Below, in pieces: positions 54,543 through 64,000 of a stretch of DNA of 64,000 bases (positions are counted from its first letter, which is position 1; every line of letters begins with the position of its first letter). Position numbers and translations under genes: made by a program. The stretch is from Enoplolaimus lenunculus (Eukaryota; Nematoda; Enoplea; Enoplida; Thoracostomopsidae): contig JASANG010002294.1 of the NCBI GenBank assembly GCA_030248215.1, positions 1 through 64,000 on the forward strand. Direction: 5' to 3'. The notes below the pieces were generated by a model. It saw only the letters and a list, made by a program, of their open reading frames with translations, ran no database searches and was not told where the DNA came from.

Positions 54543-56748
54543 GTTCCAAACCTTAAAAAACAATCGCCACTGTTGACTGAAACGGAACAAACAACTCCTA
54601 ACCGGAACGAGAAAACGGGTTCCATTTTGTGTGCCGATGTACTGCGCGATTGCGAGCAAGCAAATGAGCCAGCAGTTACCAAACGTTTTGCTGATATGCT
54701 GAAATGCAATTTGAATGCAGGCATATTTGCACGTCTTGATGCGCAGTATACGCAGTGTATGACGAACTGTTACGTTTTACCTCATGAAGTGAAAAAATAC
54801 GGGAAACGAGAGACCAGTTCGCGACCTGTACAGGTGTGTACCAGGGTTCCAACAGGAACCAAAATTTTGCCGGAAAACAACAGGAGCAAGAATTGAATTT
54901 TTATGCAGGAACCGGAACAGGAACAGGAACCGGAATTTGAAATAAGTTTCATCACCGAATTACTGTTGGAGTTTTTAGAAAACTTGCCAAAAAATGGCTA
55001 AGGGAATTTTTAGCTATTTAATCATTAAGTTTTGCGAAAACACATCAGGAACAATTAATTTAGTAACAGAACTGAACTGGATACAAAAACACTAATTTTG
55101 ACATAAACAAAATTCTCAAAGACAAAGTTTCCAATATTTAAATGATTATGCACAATTTGCCACAATATCGTAAAAATTCCGGTTCCTGCATCTTTGAAGG
55201 CAGGAACAGGAACAGGAACAGGAATCGTATTTTTGCAGGAATTTCGGCCGGAAAGGAATTCCGGTTGAACCCTGTGTGTACACATTTATTTTTGTCGCGC
55301 GGTTGGCTGAAGATGTTGAAAGTTAAAAATTGTTGTTTACAAACTATTGTTTTATGCGTTGCCATGCGGAAAATCACACCGCAAAGTTTCCGTTCCGAAT
55401 AATTATTACCAAAATGGGCAAATATAGAACAGGGCCATTAAAGTAGCATAAGTATATATACTCCTAAGCCTAAGCTTAATCTAAATTCCATTCGCTAGCA
55501 TGAGCTTACGCCTAAAACAAAAAAATAGTATAAAGCTTAACGTTATATATTATATTCCAGTCCCGTAGAAAAACATTCCACCTGTAATTTTTACGTGTGT
55601 TCCAAAATGGACATTGACAAAAATTTAATGGTACAATTTGTGGTTTAAAATAAATTGACAAATTTTTATTTGTTTTTACAGCATTTTCAAGTCAAACGGA
55701 TGTCTGATCCCGAGCACGGGTATAGAACAAGACTCGAAGAATTAATGGGTCAGGATTGGGCACAGGAATGGTTGCCGTACATCCGACACGTCACCGAATG
55801 CATCCTACAAACACGCGCAGAGTGAGTTCAGCTTATAATTTTAAAATCAGCAGATGTACTGGGTCGGATATGTATTCTCTGAAATTCTTCATATTGCAAA
55901 ATTGGGCCAATGTTACGTTTAGGGTCGTAACAGTAGGTTAAGCGTATTCCTAAGCCTAAGCCTAAGCCTAAGCGTTGCAAAAGCACATTCCTAAGCCCAA
56001 GTCTAAGCGTAAGCGTAAGCCTAAGCAAAAATGTAGTCTAGAATGTATGCCTGTTCTTTTACGGACCCACCAGGAACCGTGTATAATTAAAAGTAGAGTT
56101 CTGCAACCATTAATAATTATTTGGACAAATTTAGTTTTATTAAAACCACTGTGACTTTAAAGCCAGAGCTATACTAAGCTTAGGAAAATCCCAATTTTCA
56201 GGGTGTAAATGTATAGTAAAAATGAAGGAAACGAACAGTATATCAAAATAACGGAAACGGAAAACGGATATTAAAGCGTAAAAGATTCAAAGATGTTTTA
56301 TTTTCCTGCTATTAACACTATTGAAGCATGCAAATATTCTCCAAGTTTTTTAGAATTTAAAGAAAAAATTGAGTATATACACATTGAAATTTTTAAACAT
56401 TTTAGATAAATTTCGTAATTTTTAATTTATTTTAAACAATTGTAGTATAGCTGTAATATAAAAATTGCGAAATATATATAAACATCATTCAACAAAAACC
56501 GAAACGGGCACTGATTTTTACCGGAAACGGATATTCGGCTACTTACACACTGATATAAGTACTAATTGACAATACTTTGACTTCTTTCTTTGTTCGCTTT
56601 ACTGTTAAGATCTACTTTATAAGTGCATTTAGTTTGGTTTAACGGTGATGTTTGCGTGTTCAGGTGCTTGGACGTTGAAAAATGGAGCGAATGTGCCCAA
56701 CAATGCGATCAGCTGGCTAACGACCCGCGGCAGTTATGTGAACGCTAA
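54543..56748 (+). CDS. Cysteine-rich protein, probably secreted; first exon not found
   Basis: Exons 54543-54833, 55682-55821 and 56664-56748 join with matching phases (CAG|CAT; GA|G TGC) and end in TAA at 56746-56748, giving 171 residues plus an unseen upstream exon. The exon at 54543 follows an acceptor CATAGCGTTTTCAG and has no ATG near its start. Ten cysteines are visible: CADVLRDC, MLKC, QYTQCMTNC, VTEC, RAEC, SECAQQC and QLC. The last 50 residues are helical-looking, with paired Cys spacings (CX3C in CMTNC and CAQQC) separated by 10-20 residues, a layout like small disulphide-stapled helical proteins. A signal peptide would be expected on the missing exon. I cannot name a family. Intron 1 contains K- and A-family elements; intron 2 contains A- and K-family elements. 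Confidence 0.75.
54842..55275. mobile_element. K-family element at the splice donor of the cysteine-rich gene
   Basis: It starts CAGGGTTCCAACAGGAACCA and ends TTCCGGTTGAACCCTG, flanked by TGTGTAC on both sides, a 7-8 bp target duplication as expected for hAT-type insertion. The interior has GGAACAGGAACAGGAAC words at both ends. The left TGTGTAC overlaps the donor CAG|GTGTGT of exon 54543-54833. Confidence 0.7.
55414..55595. mobile_element. A-family element in intron 1 of the cysteine-rich gene
   Basis: GGGCAAATATAGAACAGGGC at the left; CCAGTCCCGTAGAAAAACAT..GTAATTTTTACGTGTG at the right. Confidence 0.6.
55905..56085. mobile_element. A-family element, GTTTCTGG subfamily, in intron 2
   Basis: GGGCCAATGTTACGTTTAGG at the left; GACCCACCAGGAACCGTG at the right. 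Core CCTAAGCCTAAGCCTAAGCC is nearly perfect. Confidence 0.7.
56203..56540. mobile_element. K-family element in intron 2 of the cysteine-rich gene
   Basis: CAGGGTGTAAATGTATAGTA at the left; GATATTCGGCTACTTACACACTG at the right. The interior has AACGGAAACGGAAAACGG near the left and ACCGGAAACGGATATTCGG near the right, as at 22478. Confidence 0.6.
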
Positions 56749-56784
56749 ATTTGGTTGAAAACTTAATTATTTAACAATGAATAT

Positions 56785-56900
56785 TCTCAAATGAGTGTAG
56801 CACCTATCGTCAGTAGAAAATATTAATATCCTATGGATTTTGAAAGTAGCCGTCAATATCACTGTTTTAAAATTTTAAACAGATTATTGGCAGGATTCTT
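56785..56900. repeat. J-family fragment
   Basis: ATATTCTCAAATGAGTGTAG..CACCTATCGTCAGTAG, starting 36 bp after the stop codon of the cysteine-rich gene. Part of the 3' UTR may therefore be repeat-derived. Confidence 0.45.
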
Positions 56901-56949
56901 TTTTGTAATGTTTGCATTCAATGCCAAATTTCTTCTACCCTGAATCTCA

Positions 56950-57126
56950 GTCCATGTAAAAATCAAAAGCGAAACGTTTTTCTGCGGCACTACAATAGAG
57001 TGTAACCACAAGCTTTAGACTAATTTTTTGATTAGGATTAGGCTTAGGCTTGTAAGCTTATTCCTACGCTTAGGCTTAGGCTTAGAAATATGCTAATAGT
57101 ACTGTTACGGCCCTGTTCTTTAGATT
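56950..57126. mobile_element. A-family element
   Basis: CAGTCCATGTAAAAATCAAA at the left; TACTGTTACGGCCCTGTTCT..TTAGATTGGTC at the right. Confidence 0.65.
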
Positions 57127-58880
57127 GGTCTTGATTTGTGTGAATTCGCTAACTTAAGCATCTATGAAGTGTTGCCAAACATTTTAAGAGTATTTTTGCA
57201 ACGTTAACAACAAGTGTTCACTTTATGAGTGACTAGAATTTTATTTTAAATAGAAAAACAGAAAACAAAGAGAATTATAAATAAACATTCAAAGAAACAA
57301 AGCAAATTACATAGCTAACCACACGAAGCGCATTGAAATATATGTGTTAAAAAATAGACGGTGGAAAATGTCATCGTCCCATAGGCGGATCCGTGTGCGA
57401 CAAGGAACCGGTACAATTATTGTTCATCTGAAGCTGACAATGTGTTTTTTGTGCGCAACAGTCGAGAAATAAGCGTGGATACAGCAGAAGTTAAAAAAAA
57501 TAATGAACTCAGTACAACTTGTAATTTGAAACTTTAATTTCAAACATAAAACACCATTTTCCACTTGAAAATTACGAACCTGCTACGAGTTCTCTCACAG
57601 GATCAAGCTGAAAAAAATGGCCTAACGCTTATAAGTTTTCTGACTAGTGAAAAAAATTGCAACAAAATTTGTAAGAAATACTGAATTCTAATCTGTATAT
57701 CAGAGCTAGAACGCCACATATACGTATTTTGGGCAACGTTCCAGCAGATTTGTATATCCATAGACACATCTGCTTCTATTTTGTTCTTTTTTCAATTGTT
57801 AATCAAGTTTCAAGGCTTAAGTACAGACTTGCTTGAACAAATTATCCAAAGCATATGCCAGGACAGTTGCACATGTGTGCACTGTCGGATTACTAGTGAT
57901 GACTATTGACACAAAGCGTCACAGAAACATTTGATGCTAGAAAAAGTAAAGTTAAAAATATGCTATCGTCCTGGTTGTCAAAACTTTCTGAAAAAACCAA
58001 AAATGATGTAAACCAGAAACCTTTTTCTAAATTCTGTGAATCATTTTTGCTTGTAATACAAAGATTCGTACCTCAAATACATATCGTAGATATGCTAACT
58101 AAAAGAGCGTCAAATTAGCTATGTTATTCTAGACCGGTTCCGGTAAAGACCACGTCCGGATCCATGGCTTAAAAGCTTAAGCGAGGACCTATTAGTCAAG
58201 GCAACCGCCTATGCTCTGTGACTTTGCTTGTTTGAGACTGGTTCGTTTATTGGTCTTGCGAGCATCCCATCAGCCGGTTTGCATTCAAATGTCTATTAAT
58301 TTTAACATTTTTGGCAGTATTTGACGTTCTCAAAATTAACCCTAAACATTTTAAACTTAAATTTTAACTTTTGATATGCAAACATTTTTCAAAATCGAAC
58401 CATTTTTGAACGAAGATTCGCCTGTCAGGGGATATCCGAAAATAAACCCTTTAACACGAGTGTCCGAACGTAATACATATGTATACGACATTTTACCACA
58501 GGGTACGTCCTTAAATAAACACAATAGTATAGTAATAACAATAATAATAATGCAAAAAGTAAGCCAAAACTAAATGAAACACATCAATAAAATGGCACAC
58601 AGAAATTGCACAGCTGTTTGTACGATATATTGAATTCTTTGACCCCAACATGTTTGAAACGTAGGAAAGCAAACGCACTGCGTAAAAATCCCGAGTTTTG
58701 TCATTGGTTCGAAACGGAAACCAACTTAAACACGTCAATAGCAAAGAGAGGGGGGCAGAGGAATAAACCCTACTAGAAAACTTTACCTTTCCCCTCACAC
58801 AAGTTGATCCAATAATTTAAAATTAAAATTAAAGTTTTCTCAAAAGTTACGCACCAAAACTCCGGTTGATTCGCCTATTA
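57127..58880. other. Intergenic stretch with one small open frame
   Basis: At 57915-58118 a frame of about 65 codons (LSSWLSKLSEKTKNDVNQK, ESFLLVIQRFVPQIHIVD) reads like a helical protein but has no ATG before residue 19 and no clear splice sites. It could be a small exon or a worn transposase piece. Nothing else is recognised here. Confidence 0.3.
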
Positions 58881-58883
58881 ATG

Positions 58884-59250
58884 GCTGGGTTTCTGAAATC
58901 TTACTAAAGTATTTACTTAAATAATGCTTAAGTAACTGCTTAAGTCACCGACTTAAGTAAGTATTTAAATTTTCGAGCGCAACCAAAGAAACCCCAAATA
59001 TCGGCCATTCCCATGACAAGGAACTAATAGTTTTGCTTTATATTGGACAAACATCATGAGTACAATTTCAATTACTCCAAGGTTAGTATGCCTGAGCGGT
59101 TAATTTGTAGTACATCACATTTAGTCAGCGACTTAAGTATTTACTTAACTTTTAAGTACGCTTTTAAAAACGGCCAAACAGTTAAGCAATTACTTAGCCT
59201 GTACTTGAGTACTAATGCGTACTTAAGTAGGGTTTCGGCAACCCAGCCAA
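58884..59250. mobile_element. L-family element
   Basis: It starts TGGCTGGGTTTCTGAAATCT and ends AGTAGGGTTTCGGCAACCCAGCCA, inverted repeats of about 25 bp. The ends continue into arrays of ACTTAAGTA-like words (TACTTAAATAATGCTTAAGT, CTTAAGTCACCGACTTAAGT). No coding frame of note. Confidence 0.65.
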
Positions 59251-59664
59251 TATCTATTATAGCAAAATTATACACAGTTTATACCAGATAAAACATGGAA
59301 TACTATACAAGATTACCTAAAACTTACCTGGAGTATAATCAATACTTAATAGTATAGCTATGATATCGAATCATTAATAATTGATCGCATAGTAATGTTA
59401 AATTAAACTCAAATTCTTATCAGGACCGCTGCCTTGATTTTATTTCTAGGGTTCGTGACTTCCAATATAAAAAACTTTAAGAACAAACCTAACAACTGAG
59501 ACAAACAATTTTTGGTGAGTTTTGATTGAAGGGTATAGATTAACTGTTTGACATTCCTTCCTCTATACGTGTTCCTGGTTGTCAAATAAAACTTTAACAA
59601 ACTAAAATACTAAACAAATTTTTTACAATAGCCAAAATTGGAAACCGAATTTACTAGCGCTCAT

Positions 59665-60015
59665 ATTCTCAAATGTGTATAGCAACTATCATCAGTTAGT
59701 AATAGGAGTTCAAACTCGTACATACATTTGCGACTACGGGCGTCGATTAGTCCATAGGTTAGCTGTTTCTGACGCCCGTATTGCGACATGTATGCAGCAT
59801 CTGTCATGAGTTTGTAATAAATCTTGTTAATTTCGAACCAGCCAATGGAGGAAATGTTCAAAATTTGGCGCATTTGTCGCATTTGATTGGTTCTACGTGT
59901 GAGATGAGTTTGACATTTGTTGCTGCCTCGGTTTGTTTGTTTAAACCCCTACTTACTATTGAAAATAGTGACAGATGTAATACACATTGTCGAGAATATA
60001 GCATATCAACTAGTC
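59665..60015. mobile_element. J-family element
   Basis: ATATTCTCAAATGTGTATAG..CAACTATCATCAGTTAG at the left; CAGATGTAATACACATTGTC..GAGAATATAGC at the right. 59735-59775 contains a perfect palindromic hairpin (TACGGGCGTC / GACGCCCGTA). Confidence 0.6.
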
Positions 60016-60169
60016 TCAAGTATTAAATTAGTAGTATAAATCTGGTCAATTCCAATATGACAATTTTCGCCACGGAAGGGGGCCCCTGTCGAAACTGGTT
60101 TACTTTATAAAAATTATTTTTTTGACAAAAATACCTACTCCACGCTCGAAATAACCTAAAATTCAAAAT

Positions 60170-60345
60170 CTTTGACCATATTCTCAATTGTGTGTAGCAC
60201 CTGTCGCCAGTTGATATTCAATCAACCTTGCAACAACTTAACAACCAGAAAACGATAAGGTTTAACGTTCAGATTATCGAACGCGACATTTCGCTTGTTT
60301 GAGAATTTATTATTAACTGGCGATTGACGTTTGCATAAAGCTTAT
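60170..60345. mobile_element. J-family element
   Basis: TATTCTCAATTGTGTGTAGC..ACCTGTCGCCAGTTGAT at the left; ATTTATTATTAACTGGCGAT at the right. Confidence 0.5.
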
Positions 60346-60980
60346 TAACACAGCTCCTATATTAGTAATTATTTAATATTAAATAATATATTTTCGTTCT
60401 CAAGCTTTATCCGCGAAAAATGGGTAGCTAGGATCGCTAAGCAACGAATTAACCAATAGAAATGTCGTAAAACGAGATCTGTCATTTGCACCATACGCTT
60501 GTGTGAACGTAAACCGATGTTTGAGTCAAACGGCCGTTGTTTCGTGCAGTTGATTTAACAATCTCAGATGTTTATATGTTACAGTTAAGCAATATAGGGT
60601 ATCACCCCCCCGTGATATGCAATTAATTTTGGCAACATTGTAAAGTAATCCATATAATAAGCGTCCTAGCGCAGAAACATGTAAACAGGTGATTGAAATT
60701 GGGATCGTAACAGAGGGGAGAGTCTTGAGTTTAGCCGAGGATATTAAGTTTATAAAAGGGGGCAAATTACGTTGTCTTCTAAATTAGCACATTTGTAGTT
60801 ATTTAGTACGACTCAAGCTCGTGACTGAATACACCGGTAAAATACGATGTAACACATCGCTGCAGCATGATTACAGTTTCAGGTTCTGCCAAATCAAGGG
60901 AATGAGTGCGGTTTGGGGCCCTGACGGCCCGTGGTCCGGACTCCAGGATGCCTGGTTTCAAGGATGAAGGCCGTTGAATT
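60346..60980. other. 3' flank of the right-edge gene, nothing else assigned
   Basis: This lies downstream of the minus-strand stop at 60983. No AATAAA is seen in the first 100 bases in gene sense. Confidence 0.3.
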
Positions 60981-60982
60981 TG

Positions 60983-63900
60983 CTAGCATTTCGACTCGCG
61001 ATTCGTTCGATTTTCTTCCATCCAAACTTGAACCAATGATCGTTCGCCGCTGTTTGTGACGTTGATTGTACTGTTGTCAGAACTGCTGCTTTCGGTGCTG
61101 CCTGAAACAAACAATGCTAAAATTAACTGAAGTTAGGGCCGGAGCAGCCACCCCACATAAACCCCGTTTCAGGGGGCACCCCAAAGATGGGTCCCACCCT
61201 AACAAGATTTTAAATAAATATTTGAATAATATTTTAATCATCGCAAGCGCGCCCCACCCTGGAATTTGGAGGGGCACTTCAGTTTGCTCCTACACTGACA
61301 AAGTCTTCGTTATTCCTCTGCCGATGTTTGCTGAAAAACGATCAGATTTTATTTAGTAAATTTTTGCATATTTGAGCTTCTCATTACCTGCTTTGAACAA
61401 CATTTAACTGAAGCTGCATGGCAGGTTACGACAAGTTTCAATATGCAAAACGTTTCAAATCAGACCGTTTTCACCCAAACGCCGGCAGGCAGCTAAACGA
61501 TCAACACACGTCACAAAGCGTTCATCGAATATATTCAATGAAAATTTCCGTTCCAAAATTGCCAGTTGAAAATTCCGACTAAATTGGGTACTGTTACCGT
61601 GTTTGAAATTAACCCGAGTTGAGTTAAACTTATATTTTCTTGGTGATTTAACTTGCTTTCAATTATTCTCCTGTCAAGGTATACCTTATGAAAATTTATC
61701 TGCAGGCTATCACTGTTGTGTGCGTTGCTGGAAATTTATACGAATTCTGTGAGAATTCATCAATTTTTGAAACGTCAGCACTAGTCTCACGCGTTTAAAC
61801 CGGTTTTATGTTGAAACACCGGAGCCTTGTTCAAACCGGATTTGTTGAAACGCGGAGCCTTGTTCGAACCGGTTTTGTCGAAACGCGGAGCCTTGTTCGA
61901 ACCGGTTTTGTCGAAACGCGGAGCCTTGTTCGAACCGGATTTGTTGAAACGCGGATCCTTGTTCAAACCGGTTTTGTTGAAACACCGGAGCCTTGTTCAA
62001 ACCGGATTTGTTGAAACACCGGAGCCTTGTTCAAACCGGTTTTGTCGAAACGCGGAGCCTTGTTCGAACCGGTTTTGTCGAAACGCGGATCCTTGTTCGA
62101 ACCGGTTGTTTTGTCGAAACACCGGAGCCTTGTTCAAACCGGATTTGTTGAAACGCGGAGCCGTGTTCAAACCGGATTTGTTGAAACGCGGATCCTTGTT
62201 CAAACCGGTTTTCTCGAAACGCGGAGCCTTGTTCGAACCGGTTTTGTCGAAACGCGGATCCTTGTTCAAACCGGTTTTGTTGAAACGCGGAGCCTTGTTC
62301 GAACCGGTTGTTTTGTCGTAACACCGGAGCCTTGTTCAAACCGGATTTGTTGAAACGCGGAGCCGTGTTCAAACCGGATTTGTTGAAACGCGGATCCTTG
62401 TTCAAACCGGTTTTGTCGAAACGCGGATCCTTGTTCAAACCGGTTTTGTCGAAACGCGGAGCCTTGTTCGAACCGGTTTTGTCGAAACGCGGAGCCTTGT
62501 TCGAACCGGATTTGTTGAAACGCGGATCCTTGTTCAAACCAGTTTTGTTGAAACACCGGAGCCTTGTTCAAACCGGATTTGTTGAAACACCGGAGCCTTG
62601 TTCAAACCGGTTTTGTCGTGTTTTGTCGAACCGCCGGAGCCTTGTTCAAACCGGTTTTGTCGAAACGCGGAGCCTTGTTCGAACCGGTTTTGTCGAAACG
62701 CGGATCCTTGTTCGAACCGGATTTGTTGAAACGCGGATCCTTGTTCAAACCGGTTGTGTCGAAACGCGGAGCCTTGTTCGAACCGGATTTGTTGGCACGC
62801 GGAGCATTGTTCAAGCCGGATTTGTTGAAACGCGGAGCCTTGTTCAAACCGGTTTTGTCGAAACGCGGATCCTTGTTCGAACCGGATTTGTTGAAACACC
62901 GGAGCCTTGTTCAAACCGGTTTTGTTGAAACACCGGAGCCTTGTTCAAATCGGTTTTGTTGAAACACCGGAGCCTTGTTCAAACCGGTTTTGTTGAAACA
63001 CCGGAGCCTTGTTCGAACCGATTTTGTTGACACGTGGAGCCTTGTTCAAACCGGTTTTGCTGAAACGCGGAGCCTTGTTCCCAAATGTGTGTTGCAGTAG
63101 AGTCAGATATGAGCCAATATAAAAATTGCAGACCAACCTGCGCAGGTTTCACGCTATTTACAAATGGGGTAAACCCTTTCATAGCATCAGAGTGCAAAGC
63201 GGAACTGGATTATCAACAACGGTATTAATCACCTGTTGCTCAACATTGTACCCATGAGGGTCATTTCCAATCGTCTTAGTTTAGTTTTGTTTTTATATAT
63301 TATATATTTTTTATATATTTGTTGTTGCTGGCGGCCGGTTGGTGCCCAGCAGTGTATACTGCAACACTAAAACATATTTTCCCAGCAACTAAAGAGCATA
63401 GCGCAACTGGATTATATCGGAATGGGAACTACAAATTTTGTGACTGTACGGATAATTTATATTAACAAATATAATACTATTTTAGGGTGTCTGTTGGCGG
63501 GCAACAATTTTCAAAAACGTCGCATGAACAAATTGGCGATGATATTTTGGTTGTGTAAAAACTAACCTACAATCAATGATTGCTAAGTTAACTTATCCAA
63601 AACAATTTAATAGCTAAATGATGCAGACTATTTATACAACATATCACTACATGTAGGCCTACAATTAAAATGTGGAAATTCCGGTTGTGATTGATTGTTC
63701 AATCGGAATCCGTATCGGAATCGGAAGTCGTTTTGTTGAATCGGCAATCTGAATCTTAATTCCGATTTTTTTCTAAGGGGATGAGCATCTTTTGACTACG
63801 AATACTTGTACTTACTGTATCTCGACGGCCACAAATCCAGCAGCATCCGCAAGGCACGGATCGCCAAATGAGGATCTAGAAAATCGATTCGCGACAAAGT

Positions 63901-64000
63901 TGTTGCGTCGTCTCTATGTGGTGGTGGTGTTGTTGTTGCTGTTGTTGCCTTAGTTGCCTCACGTCGCTTTCTAGCAGCTGCAACTAATCCTTGTGCATGA
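60983..64000 (-). CDS. Unrecognised protein, last two exons; runs off the right edge
   Basis: The exon 64000-63816 ends at a donor ATACA|GTAAGT. The final exon 61101-60983 starts after TTGTTTCAG and ends in TAG at 60983-60985. Phases match (A|GC). The visible 101 residues begin with a basic Ala/Lys-rich stretch (LVAAARKRREATKATTATTT), then PPPHRDD, a helical block SRIDFLDPHLAIRALRMLLD followed by LWPSRY, and a Ser/Asn-rich C-terminus ending VQVWMEENRTNRESKC. The ACA/CAA triplets coding the Thr run resemble the other triplet tracts in this window. I do not recognise a family. The intron between the exons carries a 33-bp minisatellite. Confidence 0.75.
61135..61290. repeat. GC-ended repeat of unknown family
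   Basis: GGGCCGGAGCAGCCACCCCA..CCCGTTTCAGGGGGCACCCC at the left and GCGCCCCACCCTGGAATTTG..GAGGGGCACTTCAG at the right enclose an AT-rich middle. Possibly an element; one copy only. Confidence 0.3.
61803..63085. repeat. 33-bp minisatellite (intronic VNTR)
   Basis: About 38 copies of GAAACGCGGAGCCTTGTTCG + AACCGGTTTTGTC, with three recurrent variants: ACGCGG versus ACACCGG, TTGTTCA versus TTGTTCG, and GGATTTGTT versus GGTTTTGTC. Insertions such as GTTGTTTTGTC recur about 200 bp apart, so higher-order blocks have been duplicated. Because 33 = 11 codons, open frames of 60-200 codons appear on both strands; I do not treat them as genes. Confidence 0.95.
63086..63815. other. Remainder of the last intron of the right-edge gene
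   Basis: AT-rich. 63670-63765 has GAAATTCCGGTTGTGATTG and repeated AATCGGAATC words, reminiscent of K-family interiors but without CAGGG ends. Confidence 0.35.

Noticed and set aside
61803-63085. CRISPR-like array.
   Set aside because: The units are directly adjacent, with no unique spacers, and the context is eukaryotic with introns.
61806-63197. Open frames up to 206 codons on both strands in the 33-bp array.
   Set aside because: Same cause (33 = 11 codons). They lie inside an intron of a gene whose flanking exons join in phase.

Overview
The window looks like a stretch of a repeat-rich, intron-containing metazoan genome, most likely a nematode. The reasons are an interspersed element family built on the hexamer TTAGGC (the nematode telomere word), T-rich splice acceptors (TTTTCAG/TTTTAG), and a Cys-loop channel whose M1-M3 block looks like those of invertebrate anion channels. 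The phylum is an inference. A large-genome enoplean such as a mermithid would fit, but I cannot test that.

Host genes, left to right. (1) A plus-strand multi-exon gene (about 1820-4567) and a tandem paralogue (7957-9451, with a long CAA-coded glutamine tract) share an aromatic-rich domain I cannot name. (2) A minus-strand Cys-loop ligand-gated chloride-type channel has four coding exons (10403-16243); all splice phases agree, giving 862 residues. (3) A minus-strand SPEF1/CLAMP-like gene has six coding exons (21498-27955); again all phases agree, giving 539 residues. (4) From about 28 to 54.5 kb I see no gene, only nested and degraded short elements. (5) A plus-strand cysteine-rich protein gene has three visible exons (54543-56748, first exon not found). 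(6) The last two exons of an unrecognised minus-strand gene (60983 to the right edge) are separated by an intron holding a 33-bp VNTR.

Repeats dominate. I sorted the interspersed ones into families, named here only for reference. A: TTAGGC core, imperfect ends GGCCxATGTAxAGA, about 40 copies. B: TA-flanked, ends ACAGTAGTGACCCGAATAAG, pogo/Tc1-like. C: foldback, ends CACTGCAAAAAATGG. D: ends CACTGTAAATTCC. E: ends near a GGTACA/TGTACC-type palindrome around GTTGCGTTTTTGGCC. F: ends near GCGCTATACTTT, GC-rich inside. G: ends near GCCCGTAGCCAG. H: ends CAGTGGCGGATCC. I: TTAA-flanked CCCTATTCACACG. J: ends TTCTCAAATGTGTGTAGCA. K: ends CAGGGTGCAACC, hAT-like. L: ends GGCTGGGTTTC with CTTAAGTA words. 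M: TTAA-flanked CCCTTTCTCACATGAA, two copies with a tRNA-like core. None carries a recognisable intact transposase. There are also three minisatellites (24, 33 and 19 bp units), an ATTCATATAT microsatellite and several long hairpins. No virus-derived element was recognised.

The most interesting points are the TTAGGC-core element family, two unrelated host genes whose stop codons coincide with the TTAA junction of the same element family (M), a splice donor lying on the target-site duplication of a K element, a SPEF1 gene in a probable nematode, and a channel with an M2 9' methionine and two large low-complexity insertions.
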